Source of the DNA: Bdellovibrionales bacterium
GTDB lineage: Bacteria > Bdellovibrionota > UBA2361 > JAGRAS01
Direction of reading: 5' to 3'
Assembly: GCA_020434465.1 (NCBI GenBank)
Contig: JAGRAS010000121.1
Coordinates: forward strand, 1 to 5,716
Length of the DNA stretch: 5,716 nt
Shown here in pieces: positions 1 through 5,694 of the stretch. Position numbers and translations under genes: made by a program. The notes under the pieces are model-generated. The model had not been told where the DNA came from. It did no database searches and saw only the letters and a list, made by a program, of their open reading frames with translations. The first letter of the stretch is position 1, and each line of letters opens with the position of its first letter.

Positions 1-37
1 CTGCTTTAAGCGGCTCTGGATGGTAAATGACAAGCAT
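1..37 (-). CDS. 5' end of a gene running off the left edge, possibly peptide deformylase
   Basis: Only the first 12 codons are inside the window. They begin with ATG at 37 and read MLVIYHPEPLKA. The start is well supported: AAGGAG lies at 44-49 on the minus strand, six bases ahead of the ATG. The peptide resembles the N-terminus of peptide deformylases, which usually begin with a short beta strand followed by Y/H-P-x-P and a leucine or lysine (as in ILxYPDPxL). Deformylase removes the formyl group from nascent proteins. Twelve residues are too few to be sure, so the product is a guess, while the presence of a gene start is fairly firm. It is transcribed divergently from the hydrolase gene at 116. 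Confidence 0.45.
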   Translation of the reverse strand, partial: MLVIYHPEPLKA

Positions 38-43
38 AATACT

Positions 44-49
44 CTCCTT
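44..49 (-). promoter_or_regulatory. Ribosome-binding site of the left-edge gene
   Basis: AAGGAG on the minus strand, six bases before the ATG at 37. It is the main evidence that a real gene enters from the left edge. Confidence 0.65.
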
Positions 50-58
50 CTTAAAAAC

Positions 59-77
59 TGTCCTCTGGACATTTTCG
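59..77 (+). promoter_or_regulatory. Palindrome-containing motif TGTCC-N3-GGACATTTTCG in a divergent spacer
   Basis: A 5-bp inverted repeat, TGTCC-TCT-GGACA, occupies 59-71 and is followed by TTTTCG. The same string, with a 4-base spacer, occurs in the leader of the carD-type gene (3059-3078, minus strand), in the same orientation relative to the downstream gene. Here it lies 38 nt before the hydrolase start and 21 nt before the start of the divergent left-edge gene. It could be an operator shared by regulated promoters or an RNA hairpin in a leader. Which one cannot be told from two copies. Confidence 0.4.
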
Positions 78-115
78 ATTGCGGCGGGGATAACACACAT
101 ATTAAAACTTAGTAA

Positions 116-904
116 ATGAAAGCAAAAATTGAAATATTAGGCTGTGGAACATCTACGGGAGTTCCTATTCCACTATGTGATTGTAATGTTTGCACGTCCA
201 CAGACCCAAAAAATCAACGCTTAAGAAGCTCTGCTGTTGTTAGCTTACCGACAGAAGAAAATATTTTGATTGATACAAGCACAGATTTTAGGCAGCAAAT
301 CTTACGAAGCAAACTTAGTTCAATTGAGGCTGTCTTATATACCCATGCTCATTCCGACCATTATCTGGGAATTGACGATCTAAAACCTATTTACTACGCT
401 AATAATAAGGAAATCCCTTGTTATGCTGATCTTGAAACCGCAAAAAGAATAAAACAAATCTTTGATTATATTTTCTCACCAGATCCTAGCTGGAAAGGCT
501 CAAGGCTACCCGAACTTAAAATCAATCATATTAAACCATGGGATTCTATTGAAATTGCTGGGAAAACAATTGAAGTATTTCCTCTTTACCATGGAGATAT
601 GCTTATTCAGGGTTTTAAATTTGGTAATTTGGCCTATGCGACTGACTGCAATCGAATACCAGAAGAAACAAAAAAACTTCTTACAGGAATAGATATTCTT
701 ATTCTTGATGCAGTTAGAGTTAAGAGCCACCCTAGTCATTTTACTATTGAAGAAGCAATTGCGAGTTCTCAGGAACTCTCTGCGGGAAACACATACCTTA
801 CACATATGTCACACGATGTAGAGTATCAGGAAGATTCAAAAAAACTGCCTGAGAATGTTTATTACTGCTATGATGGTATGACACTCGAGTTTGACTGGCC
901 CTGA
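116..904 (+). CDS. Metallo-beta-lactamase-fold hydrolase, PhnP-like (COG1235 type)
   Basis: A 262-residue cytosolic metallo-hydrolase, probably a phosphodiesterase. GCGTSTGVP at residues 9-17 is the family's N-terminal signature. THAHSDH at 76-82 is the HxHxDH metal-binding motif (H77, H79, D81, H82). Further likely ligands are H159, D177 in YATDCN and the histidines of LTHMSHD at 228-234; HPSHFTIEEA at 205-214 is also typical. Cysteines 21, 23 and 26 match the positions of the cysteines that hold the extra structural zinc in E. coli PhnP (5-phosphoribosyl 1,2-cyclic phosphate phosphodiesterase). No phosphonate genes are nearby, so the true substrate is unknown and the gene should not be named phnP. 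The ATG at 116 puts the signature at the usual distance from the N-terminus. No Shine-Dalgarno site is visible before it. The gene ends in a tandem TGA-TAA. Confidence 0.9.
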   Translation: MKAKIEILGCGTSTGVPIPLCDCNVCTSTDPKNQRLRSSAVVSLPTEENILIDTSTDFRQQILRSKLSSIEAVLYTHAHSDHYLGIDDLKPIYYANNKEIPCYADLETAKRIKQIFDYIFSPDPSWKGSRLPELKINHIKPWDSIEIAGKTIEVFPLYHGDMLIQGFKFGNLAYATDCNRIPEETKKLLTGIDILILDAVRVKSHPSHFTIEEAIASSQELSAGNTYLTHMSHDVEYQEDSKKLPENVYYCYDGMTLEFDWP

Positions 905-964
905 TAAACTGACTCTAAAGAGCCCATAGTAGAGTAAGAATTCAAAATAGATTAAACTTAAAAA

Positions 965-2437
965 ATGGCAGATCGTAGAAACTTTATAAATCGCAGTGGC
1001 TTTGTACCTTTTGAAGGAAACTCTAGCTTTCATCCAAATTCTGAAAACAGGCCTAAGCTACCATCCCAGGAAGAAATCGCGGACTCGAAAGCCCTAGCTC
1101 AAGAAATAATTGATGCTAAATCAAGCAAAGAATTAGTTTCCGCTGCTAAAAAGGCCAGAGAGCAAGCTTCAATCAAATCAGAAATTCTTAAAGCAATTTT
1201 TGCCAAACTTACACTGATCGATGAAAGCATTCCTGAAGGACTTGATAAGCCATCTACTTTACTTACTTGCGAAGCACGTAAAGAATTAAAGCAAACAGCT
1301 TTGCACTGTTGTAAACCGCTTGAACACTGTATTCAAATAAGCCTTCAAAAACAAATTTCTAGTGGCAGTAGATTATGTAAAAATATTGCCCTTGATTGCC
1401 TGCTGGATAATGGTGTTTGGGAAAGCAGATTGCAATTCACTTCTTTTCAAATCATAGATACATGCAAAAAATCATTAGTTGATATCATAAATCAATCACA
1501 ACAAATAAAAAGCAACTCTGGTACCGTTCAAAAGCTACTAGAGGTTATTTTTAGACGTGAAGAAGCATCTGCTATGAATGCTCGACTTTTTAAAGCAGTC
1601 TGGCACAAAAGCAGCTCACAAACTGAAAGACACTCAGTTGACGACGATAACAGTCCTGAAATTAGAAGGACTGCTGCTAGCTATGCTGTGTTTTGTGACC
1701 ATTTAGAAGGTTCTTCTATATCTAAAAATTTGGATTTATTTTGCAATTTTGAAGATCTGCAAACAGCACTTAGCTTATTGATTGACGCTGGAAATTTTAA
1801 CTCTATTCATAGAGAACAATTGGTAGAAATTCTTAACTCCGGTTCTGATAAAGTGAAATCACTTGCGGTACAAGCTTTAGGTAATTGTGGCAAAGAAGCT
1901 GCTTTTTCAGTACATTTAATTAAAGATTTACTTGAAAGTTCTTTAGATAATTCACTAAGAGCAGAATGCTATAAGGCTCTTGCTAAAATTGGCGAGCCCA
2001 GGAGTCAAATTAGAAACCTGCTAATTAGCCACTGGGATGCTATTTTAAGCCATTTTAATGAGTGTGAGGCGGATCAAATTGATTCAGGTATATATATTGA
2101 ACTTAAGTATCTAGCCACTGGGATTGCCTGCCTTAGTTCAAAAGATCGTAAATGCAAGCAACTAATCAATTCTAATTTAACTAAGCAACCATCAAGTGTA
2201 TTAGCTGCAATCTTAGCTGGAATCGCACTTAGTGGTAATTCAGCTGCATATAAAAGTCAGCTTAAAAAACTTGAATTACATCGCGAAACAGTGATTAGAA
2301 AAAGAGTCGCTATGTGCTATTATGCCATGGGTAAAAAAGGCTTAAAATCTCTTGAAAGACTCTTCTCTCAAGAAAGCAACCATAGCAACAAGACGTATAT
2401 CGCTAGCAAACTACCCGAACTAAGAAGCCTAGACTAG
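965..2437 (+). CDS. Helical-repeat (HEAT-like) protein of unknown function
   Basis: I do not recognise this 490-residue protein. It is almost wholly alpha-helical by composition. The clearest repeat units are at about 283-345, where paired helices of the HEAT/PBS-lyase type read VKSLAVQALGNCG and LRAECYKALAKIGEP, with a degenerate set at about 408-465 (VLAAILAGIALSGN, VIRKRVAMCYYAMGKKG). The first 40 residues look disordered, and 212-232 is a polar, probably flexible linker. There is no signal peptide or membrane segment, so it should be cytosolic. HEAT-like solenoids usually act as protein-binding scaffolds. Fifteen cysteines are scattered through it, including an HCC-x4-HC cluster at 114-122. 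It starts 60 nt after the hydrolase gene on the same strand and could be co-transcribed with it. No Shine-Dalgarno site precedes the ATG. The repeat assignment is by eye. Confidence 0.75.
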   Translation: MADRRNFINRSGFVPFEGNSSFHPNSENRPKLPSQEEIADSKALAQEIIDAKSSKELVSAAKKAREQASIKSEILKAIFAKLTLIDESIPEGLDKPSTLLTCEARKELKQTALHCCKPLEHCIQISLQKQISSGSRLCKNIALDCLLDNGVWESRLQFTSFQIIDTCKKSLVDIINQSQQIKSNSGTVQKLLEVIFRREEASAMNARLFKAVWHKSSSQTERHSVDDDNSPEIRRTAASYAVFCDHLEGSSISKNLDLFCNFEDLQTALSLLIDAGNFNSIHREQLVEILNSGSDKVKSLAVQALGNCGKEAAFSVHLIKDLLESSLDNSLRAECYKALAKIGEPRSQIRNLLISHWDAILSHFNECEADQIDSGIYIELKYLATGIACLSSKDRKCKQLINSNLTKQPSSVLAAILAGIALSGNSAAYKSQLKKLELHRETVIRKRVAMCYYAMGKKGLKSLERLFSQESNHSNKTYIASKLPELRSLD

Positions 2438-2457
2438 TAATAATCTAGACTAACAAT

Positions 2458-2478
2458 AATTCAGTTAAAGCTGATTTG
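2458..2478. terminator. Weak stem-loop between convergent genes
   Basis: This imperfect inverted repeat (AATTCAG, 6-base loop, CTGATTT) has one internal mismatch. It lies in the 54-nt gap between the ends of the helical-repeat gene and the carD-type gene, where a bidirectional terminator is expected. There is no continuous T-run directly after the stem on either strand, so it is at best a weak intrinsic terminator. A near copy occurs at 3331-3351 on the other strand, with 19 of 21 bases identical. Confidence 0.3.
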
Positions 2479-2491
2479 ATGAAAAATATTT

Positions 2492-3013
2492 TTAGTGAAT
2501 CGCTGCTTCAACGAGCTTAGAAAAGCCAAAGATTTCTTCAAGCTCGCCTCTTACTTTGTCTTGAGTTCTAGACTTAGCAATTGCAATTTCAGAAACCAGT
2601 AAGCTTTCTGCTGTATCTCTCATTTTCTTTTCACCGAAAGAAAGCTCTTTATCGGCACTTAAAACAGATAAATCTCTTAATACTTCGGCTATTTCAAATA
2701 CAGAACCAGTTTTAATTTTCTGTGAATACTCGCGAAATCTTCTATTCCAAGTTTGAGTATCAATCTTAACAGTTTTGTTTTTAAGTATTGAATAAACTTT
2801 TGCAACAGCTTTTTTATCTACAACTTTTCTAAGACCAACAGAATCTGCCTGAATAACTGGAACCATAATCTTCATGCCAGTTTCGATAATGTTTAATTCA
2901 TAAAACTTCTGCTCAGTTCCTGCAATCGACTTTGACTTAACATCGCAAACTTCTCCGACTCCATGTCCTGGATAAACTACTTTGTCACCAACTTTGAACA
3001 ATTTATTTTTCAA
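2492..3013 (-). CDS. carD: CarD/CdnL-family RNA polymerase-binding transcription regulator
   Basis: A 173-residue protein of full family length. Residues 5-62 form the RNA polymerase-interacting (Tudor-like) domain, with KVGDKVVYPGHGVGEV at the N-terminus and FYELNI / GMKIMVPV strands. Residues 66-165 form the helical DNA-binding domain, including TWNRRFREY at 88-96 with the conserved tryptophan W89, then KTGSVFEIAEVLRDL and DKELSFGEKKM. CarD proteins studied in Mycobacterium bind the polymerase beta subunit and stabilise the open complex, notably at rRNA promoters; the Myxococcus relative CdnL acts similarly. The TTG start at 3013 is preferred because AGGAG at 3020-3024 lies six bases upstream, and it leaves only a short tail before the domain. 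The gene is monocistronic by layout, with its own promoter at 3108-3135 and a palindrome in the leader. C-terminal residues after about 163 are variable in the family. Confidence 0.93.
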   Translation of the reverse strand: MKNKLFKVGDKVVYPGHGVGEVCDVKSKSIAGTEQKFYELNIIETGMKIMVPVIQADSVGLRKVVDKKAVAKVYSILKNKTVKIDTQTWNRRFREYSQKIKTGSVFEIAEVLRDLSVLSADKELSFGEKKMRDTAESLLVSEIAIAKSRTQDKVRGELEEIFGFSKLVEAAIH

Positions 3014-3019
3014 GGCTTA

Positions 3020-3024
3020 CTCCT
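3020..3024 (-). promoter_or_regulatory. Ribosome-binding site fixing the TTG start of carD
   Basis: AGGAG on the minus strand, six bases ahead of the TTG at 3013. The next in-frame TTG, at codon 5, would be 18 bases away, which favours 3013. Confidence 0.7.
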
Positions 3025-3058
3025 GTTAAACGATAAAGAAAGACTTCAACTACCATGC

Positions 3059-3081
3059 CGAAAATGTCCTCTTGGACATTT
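3059..3081 (-). promoter_or_regulatory. 8-bp palindrome in the carD leader (operator or RNA hairpin)
   Basis: AAATGTCC at 3062-3069 and GGACATTT at 3074-3081 form a perfect inverted repeat around a 4-base centre. On the minus strand the right half continues as GGACATTTTCG, an 11-mer that also occurs at 67-77 on the plus strand. The palindrome lies about 20-40 nt downstream of the predicted transcription start and 45 nt or more before the TTG start. A position inside the transcript fits either a roadblock operator (possibly autoregulatory) or an RNA stem-loop that affects stability or translation. No T-run follows, so it is not an intrinsic terminator. Confidence 0.5.
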
Positions 3082-3107
3082 GAAAACTACTGTTATGCAG
3101 CTTTCGG

Positions 3108-3135
3108 ATTATACCCTAGTTTTCATCATTAGCAA
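3108..3135 (-). promoter_or_regulatory. Sigma70-type promoter of carD
   Basis: On the minus strand the -10 box is a perfect TATAAT at 3108-3113. The -35 box is TTGCTA at 3130-3135 (four of six consensus bases) with a 16-base spacer. The transcription start would fall near 3101, giving a leader of roughly 85-90 nt that contains the palindrome at 3062-3081. The exact start is inferred. Confidence 0.6.
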
Positions 3136-3331
3136 AACAATACTGAAAAATAATTTAGCAAAAAATTATTCCTAAATTGAGAAATTAAAAAATCTTTGAA
3201 TAGATCTCTGAGAAAAATTTATTTGCAAAAATCTGAGAGTTTTCTACAAAAACTTTGATGGAAAAATTGAAATGAAAATTGATATTTATTTATCTAGTTT
3301 TTAGATAATACTTTAATTTACTCCTTTAAGC

Positions 3332-3351
3332 AAATCAGCTTAAACTGATTT
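3332..3351. repeat. Perfect 7-bp stem-loop, near copy of the one at 2458-2478
   Basis: AAATCAG, a 6-base loop and CTGATTT form a perfect hairpin. Read on the minus strand over 3331-3351, it matches the stem-loop at 2458-2478 on the plus strand at 19 of 21 positions. Both lie downstream of genes, which suggests a transcript-end hairpin or a small dispersed repeat. Confidence 0.4.
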
Positions 3352-3371
3352 AGTTATTAAGTGATTTACTT

Positions 3372-3399
3372 AAAGAGACTGCTCTAAGAACTCTTTTTT
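3372..3399 (+). terminator. Possible weak intrinsic terminator
   Basis: AAAGAG at 3372-3377 can pair with CTCTTT at 3391-3396, and the T-run extends to 3399. The stem is only 6 bp, A/T-rich, and has a 13-base loop, so it is weak. A competing 4-bp pairing (AGAG with CTCT at 3382-3385) exists. On the plus strand no gene precedes it, so it would matter only if a small RNA is made here; on the minus strand it could help to end the pyrD transcript. Confidence 0.25.
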
Positions 3400-3506
3400 A
3401 TCGGGAATTGGTTTTTTCTAATCTCAAATAAAAGTATTATAAGGTAAAAGGTGGCTAACTAATTAATATTTCTATATATTTTATCAACAGCTTTTATCTT
3501 GGTAAA

Positions 3507-4571
3507 CTATTTGTGCTTACTGCCAATTAAATCAGAAATAGACTCAAACTTATTCATACTAAGATGCTTTAAAATTCCTTGATTAATTTTCTTCGCTAAT
3601 CCTGGCCCTTCATAAACTAATCCTGTGTACATACCAATCAAAGAAGCTCCTGCTTTGATCATGTTTATTGCATCATCAGCACTTGCAATACCCCCAACTC
3701 CAATAATTGGAAGTTTCGCATTTGTAAATGAATAAATGTGACTGACAACATCTAAAGATTTTTTCTTTAAAGGCTGCCCGCTAAGCCCGCCTGGCAAATC
3801 TTTTGCTTCTGCAACTTCCTGTCTTGAAATTGTGGTATTCGTTGCAACAACTCCACTAACTCCAGTTTCAATACAAGTCGACAATGCATCATTCAACTGT
3901 TCTATTGTTAAATCTGGCGCAAGCTTAACCAAAATCGGTTTATTGTTTATATTAACTTCTTTGACAGCATCAATAATTGGTTTAAGCTTATTCTTTTCTT
4001 GAAAATCTCTCAAACCAGGAGTATTAGGACTCGAAACATTAATAACAAAAAAATCCGCAAACTCTTCTAAACTTTTCGCTACAGTTTGGTAAGCCTTAAT
4101 TACCGCATCTCCTTCATCTTTGGCATTCTTTCCAAAATTTATACCAATTACTGGCAAATCTTGATAGTTAGCTAATTTTGCTTTTGCACTGACACAACCC
4201 TTTGAAGGAAACCCCATGCTATTAACAATCGCGCTGTAATTTGGGAACCTATGCATTCTTGGCCTTGGATTGCCTTGCTGAGGTTCTGGCGTAATAGTTC
4301 CAGCTTCTACCCAAGCAAAGCCAAAAGTTTTAAAAACATCTAATGCTTCACAATTCTTATCTACGCCGGCAGCGATACCAACTGGATTTTCAAATTCAAT
4401 TCCAAAAACTTTCAGCTTGAGCTTTTCAGAACTTACATTTGTAAAAGCTAAAACTAAATGCTTAATAAGAGGCAACCTGATGAAAGAGCTTAGCTTTAGG
4501 GCAAGCTGATGGCTATTTTCTGGATCAAATAAAAATAAAATTGGTCTAACAAGATTTTTATATAGACACAT
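3507..4571 (-). CDS. pyrD: Dihydroorotate dehydrogenase (quinone), class 2
   Basis: This enzyme oxidises dihydroorotate to orotate, the fourth step of pyrimidine synthesis, passing electrons to membrane quinone. The protein has 354 residues. Residues 1-45 form the N-terminal helical extension typical of class 2, which touches the membrane. FMN-barrel motifs follow: GIAAGVDKN at 65-73, GTITPEPQQGNPRPRMHR at 91-108, NSMGFPS at 117-123 and NVSSPNTPGLR at 178-188, which carries the class 2 catalytic serine (probably S181). Next come KLAPD at 216-220, NTT at 245-247, GLSG at 262-265, GVGGI at 291-295 and YTGLVYEGP at 315-323. I chose ATG 4571 over the in-frame ATG at 4607 because GGAGG at 4577-4581 lies five bases upstream and the N-terminus then matches the family. 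The start overlaps the end of the upstream acetyltransferase gene by 14 nt, so the two are probably translationally coupled. Confidence 0.96.
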   Translation of the reverse strand: MCLYKNLVRPILFLFDPENSHQLALKLSSFIRLPLIKHLVLAFTNVSSEKLKLKVFGIEFENPVGIAAGVDKNCEALDVFKTFGFAWVEAGTITPEPQQGNPRPRMHRFPNYSAIVNSMGFPSKGCVSAKAKLANYQDLPVIGINFGKNAKDEGDAVIKAYQTVAKSLEEFADFFVINVSSPNTPGLRDFQEKNKLKPIIDAVKEVNINNKPILVKLAPDLTIEQLNDALSTCIETGVSGVVATNTTISRQEVAEAKDLPGGLSGQPLKKKSLDVVSHIYSFTNAKLPIIGVGGIASADDAINMIKAGASLIGMYTGLVYEGPGLAKKINQGILKHLSMNKFESISDLIGSKHK

Positions 4572-5076
4572 CACCACCTCCAATTCTTTCAACTGCATCA
4601 AGCACACTAGCTTTTAGAACTAAAGCGTCCTCACTATTATCTGAGTAGTATTTTTCTCTAACGCCAACTTCATTAAAACCTGTATGATCATAAAGCTTTC
4701 TAGCAGCTTTGTTAGAAGCTCTAACTTCAAGACTTACCCAAGACAAGCCTTCTCTAACCATAATTTCTAAGGCAGTTGCTAACAAACTCCTACCGAGACC
4801 ACATCTTCTAAACTTAGAAGCCACCCCAAAGCTAACAATATGCGCTGCATCAATTAACTTATGGAAAATAATAAAGCCCACAATAAAGTCATCTAAATAG
4901 GCTCCTATAACTTCAGAATATTCAGCCTTAATTTCTTGTCTAAATAGTTTTGCTGACCATGGAATCTGATTACAATCCTTATCAAGCAAAGCAAGTTGCT
5001 TAGCATCAGCCAAACTAATATTTCTTAGGATAATTTTAGAATGTAGCCCTTTAGGAGATAAAAGCACTTCTCCCAC
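4558..5076 (-). CDS. rimI: GNAT acetyltransferase, RimI-like (ribosomal protein N-terminal alanine acetyltransferase)
   Basis: A 172-residue single-domain GNAT enzyme in the cytosol. RimI acetylates the N-terminal alanine of ribosomal protein S18 using acetyl-CoA. Visible features are IPWSAKLFRQEI at 38-49, typical of RimI; RRCGLGRSLL at 90-99, the acetyl-CoA pyrophosphate loop (R-x-x-G-x-G); and LEVRASNKAARKLYDHTGF at 116-134, the RimI signature. E117 and Y129 have the same 12-residue spacing as the proposed catalytic Glu103/Tyr115 pair of Salmonella RimI. YYSDNSEDALVL at 143-154 matches the usual C-terminal YYxxxxEDAxxL pattern. The start is the least certain part: GTG at 5076, 11 nt after the rplT stop, has only a weak upstream GGA; GTG at 5067 is an alternative. 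The N-terminus is somewhat longer than in E. coli RimI. Another protein substrate remains possible. Confidence 0.85.
   Translation of the reverse strand: MGEVLLSPKGLHSKIILRNISLADAKQLALLDKDCNQIPWSAKLFRQEIKAEYSEVIGAYLDDFIVGFIIFHKLIDAAHIVSFGVASKFRRCGLGRSLLATALEIMVREGLSWVSLEVRASNKAARKLYDHTGFNEVGVREKYYSDNSEDALVLKASVLDAVERIGGGDVSI
4577..4581 (-). promoter_or_regulatory. Ribosome-binding site deciding the pyrD start
   Basis: GGAGG on the minus strand, five bases before the ATG at 4571 and inside the last codons of the acetyltransferase gene. It argues against the upstream ATG at 4607. Confidence 0.8.
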
Positions 5077-5087
5077 TTAGCTATCCA

Positions 5088-5438
5088 TTACAGATTTGTT
5101 CTTGCTTGTTCGCAAACAGCAGCAAACCCAGCAGGATCATTCATAGCTAAATCAGCAAGGCTTTTACGATCTAACTGTATGCCTGCTTTTTTTAAGCCAA
5201 ACATAAGCTTGCTGTAACTTAAATTAGCTATTCTTGCTCCAGCATTAATCCTTGTGATCCAAAGCGTTCTAAAGTCTCTTTTCTTAACTTTTCTGTCGCG
5301 ATAAGAATATTGCAAGCTCTTGTGTACAGAGTTTTTAATAAAATTCGCGCAACTCTTACGTCGTCCACGATGCCCTTTAGCCAGTTTTCTTAGCTTATTA
5401 TGACCTCTTCTTCTTTGAACTCCAGTCTTAACTCTCAT
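5088..5438 (-). CDS. rplT: Large ribosomal subunit protein bL20
   Basis: A 116-residue, strongly basic protein close to the usual length of about 118. L20 binds 23S rRNA early in 50S assembly. The N-terminal half is the long basic extension (VKTGVQRRRGHNKLRKLAKGHRGRRK at about 3-28). It is followed by the conserved globular-domain stretches YSYRDRKVKKRDFRTLWITRINAGAR at about 44-69 and LSYSKLMFGLKKAGIQLDRKSLADLA at about 73-98. The start reads MRVKTGV instead of the more common MARVKRG, a minor variation. ATG 5438 has AGGAG at 5447-5451, eight bases upstream, overlapping the rpmI stop codon. The gap to rpmI is 11 nt. In many bacteria L20 represses its own operon through an RNA leader ahead of infC; any such leader would lie outside this window or in the short stretch at the right edge. 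Confidence 0.97.
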   Translation of the reverse strand: MRVKTGVQRRRGHNKLRKLAKGHRGRRKSCANFIKNSVHKSLQYSYRDRKVKKRDFRTLWITRINAGARIANLSYSKLMFGLKKAGIQLDRKSLADLAMNDPAGFAAVCEQARTNL

Positions 5439-5449
5439 TTTCTAAACTC

Positions 5450-5653
5450 CTAATGGCTTGAAATAGTGGGAATCATTTTCTTTACTGCTTCCCCGTTAGT
5501 TTTATCAACCTTCGTAATTGCACGAAGCCTACGCTTTCTCTTTGGTCTCATTTTCCCAGTATTATGGCTGGTATTTGCCTGTGCGCGTTTTACTCCGCCT
5601 TTGTTTTTACGAAATTTTTTATAAGCTGTTTTATTAGTTTTTTTCTTGGGCAT
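5450..5653 (-). CDS. rpmI: Large ribosomal subunit protein bL35
   Basis: A 67-residue basic protein, close to the family's usual 64-67. Visible family features are the MPKKKTNKTAYKKF start, TSHNTGKMRPKRKRRLR at about 28-44 (the conserved SH and K-R-K-R-x-L-R stretch) and the closing KKMIP near 58-62. ATG at 5653 is the start: it gives the canonical MPK beginning and has GAGAGG just upstream on the minus strand. An in-frame TTG at 5665 would add only four residues and lies on top of this binding site. It heads the visible rpmI-rplT-rimI-pyrD run. Usually infC comes before rpmI; I cannot see infC here because only 63 nt remain and all three frames are closed by stops within them. Confidence 0.95.
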   Translation of the reverse strand: MPKKKTNKTAYKKFRKNKGGVKRAQANTSHNTGKMRPKRKRRLRAITKVDKTNGEAVKKMIPTISSH

Positions 5654-5694
5654 TCTGCCTCTCAATCTTTTACTACAAAAATAAATTTAAAATT

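Larger units (their letters stand above)
3136..3506. other. AT-rich gene-free stretch with a chain of small inverted repeats
   Basis: I see no believable coding region here on either strand. Four inverted repeats follow one another: TTATCTA/TAGATAA (3290-3308, 5-base loop), AAATCAG/CTGATTT (3332-3351, 6-base loop), TTAAGT/ACTTAA (3357-3373, 5-base loop) and AAAGAG/CTCTTT (3372-3396, 13-base loop), the last followed by three more T on the plus strand. Part of this may be the 3' untranslated end of the pyrD transcript, and part could be a small RNA. A TATAAT-like box lies at 3436-3441 on the minus strand without a good -35 box. High A+T makes chance palindromes more likely. Confidence 0.5.

Noticed and set aside
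462..805. Open frames on both strands inside the hydrolase gene
   Set aside because: They lie entirely within a gene with clear metal-binding motifs and have biased, unprotein-like compositions.
116..904. Naming the hydrolase phnP as part of phosphonate breakdown
   Set aside because: No carbon-phosphorus lyase genes are nearby, and the motifs are shared by a wide family with other substrates.
836..1033. 65-codon minus-strand frame across the hydrolase/repeat-protein junction
   Set aside because: It overlaps both gene ends and has no ribosome-binding site or recognisable motif; antisense shadow.
2963..3175. 70-codon plus-strand open frame over the carD start and promoter
   Set aside because: It overlaps the conserved CarD N-terminus and its promoter, has no ribosome-binding site and shows no protein-like pattern.
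3290..3396. CRISPR or iteron array in the hairpin-rich gap
   Set aside because: The inverted repeats differ from each other and have no regular period or unique spacers.
4572..4607. Longer pyrD starting at the ATG at 4607
   Set aside because: The 12 extra residues do not fit the family, and GGAGG five bases before 4571 supports the shorter form.
4709..4900. 63-codon plus-strand frame opposite the acetyltransferase gene
   Set aside because: It is antisense to the conserved GNAT motifs and has no supporting start signal.
5654..5665. TTG start four codons upstream for L35
   Set aside because: It lies over the ribosome-binding site of the ATG at 5653, and L35 proteins characteristically begin MPK.
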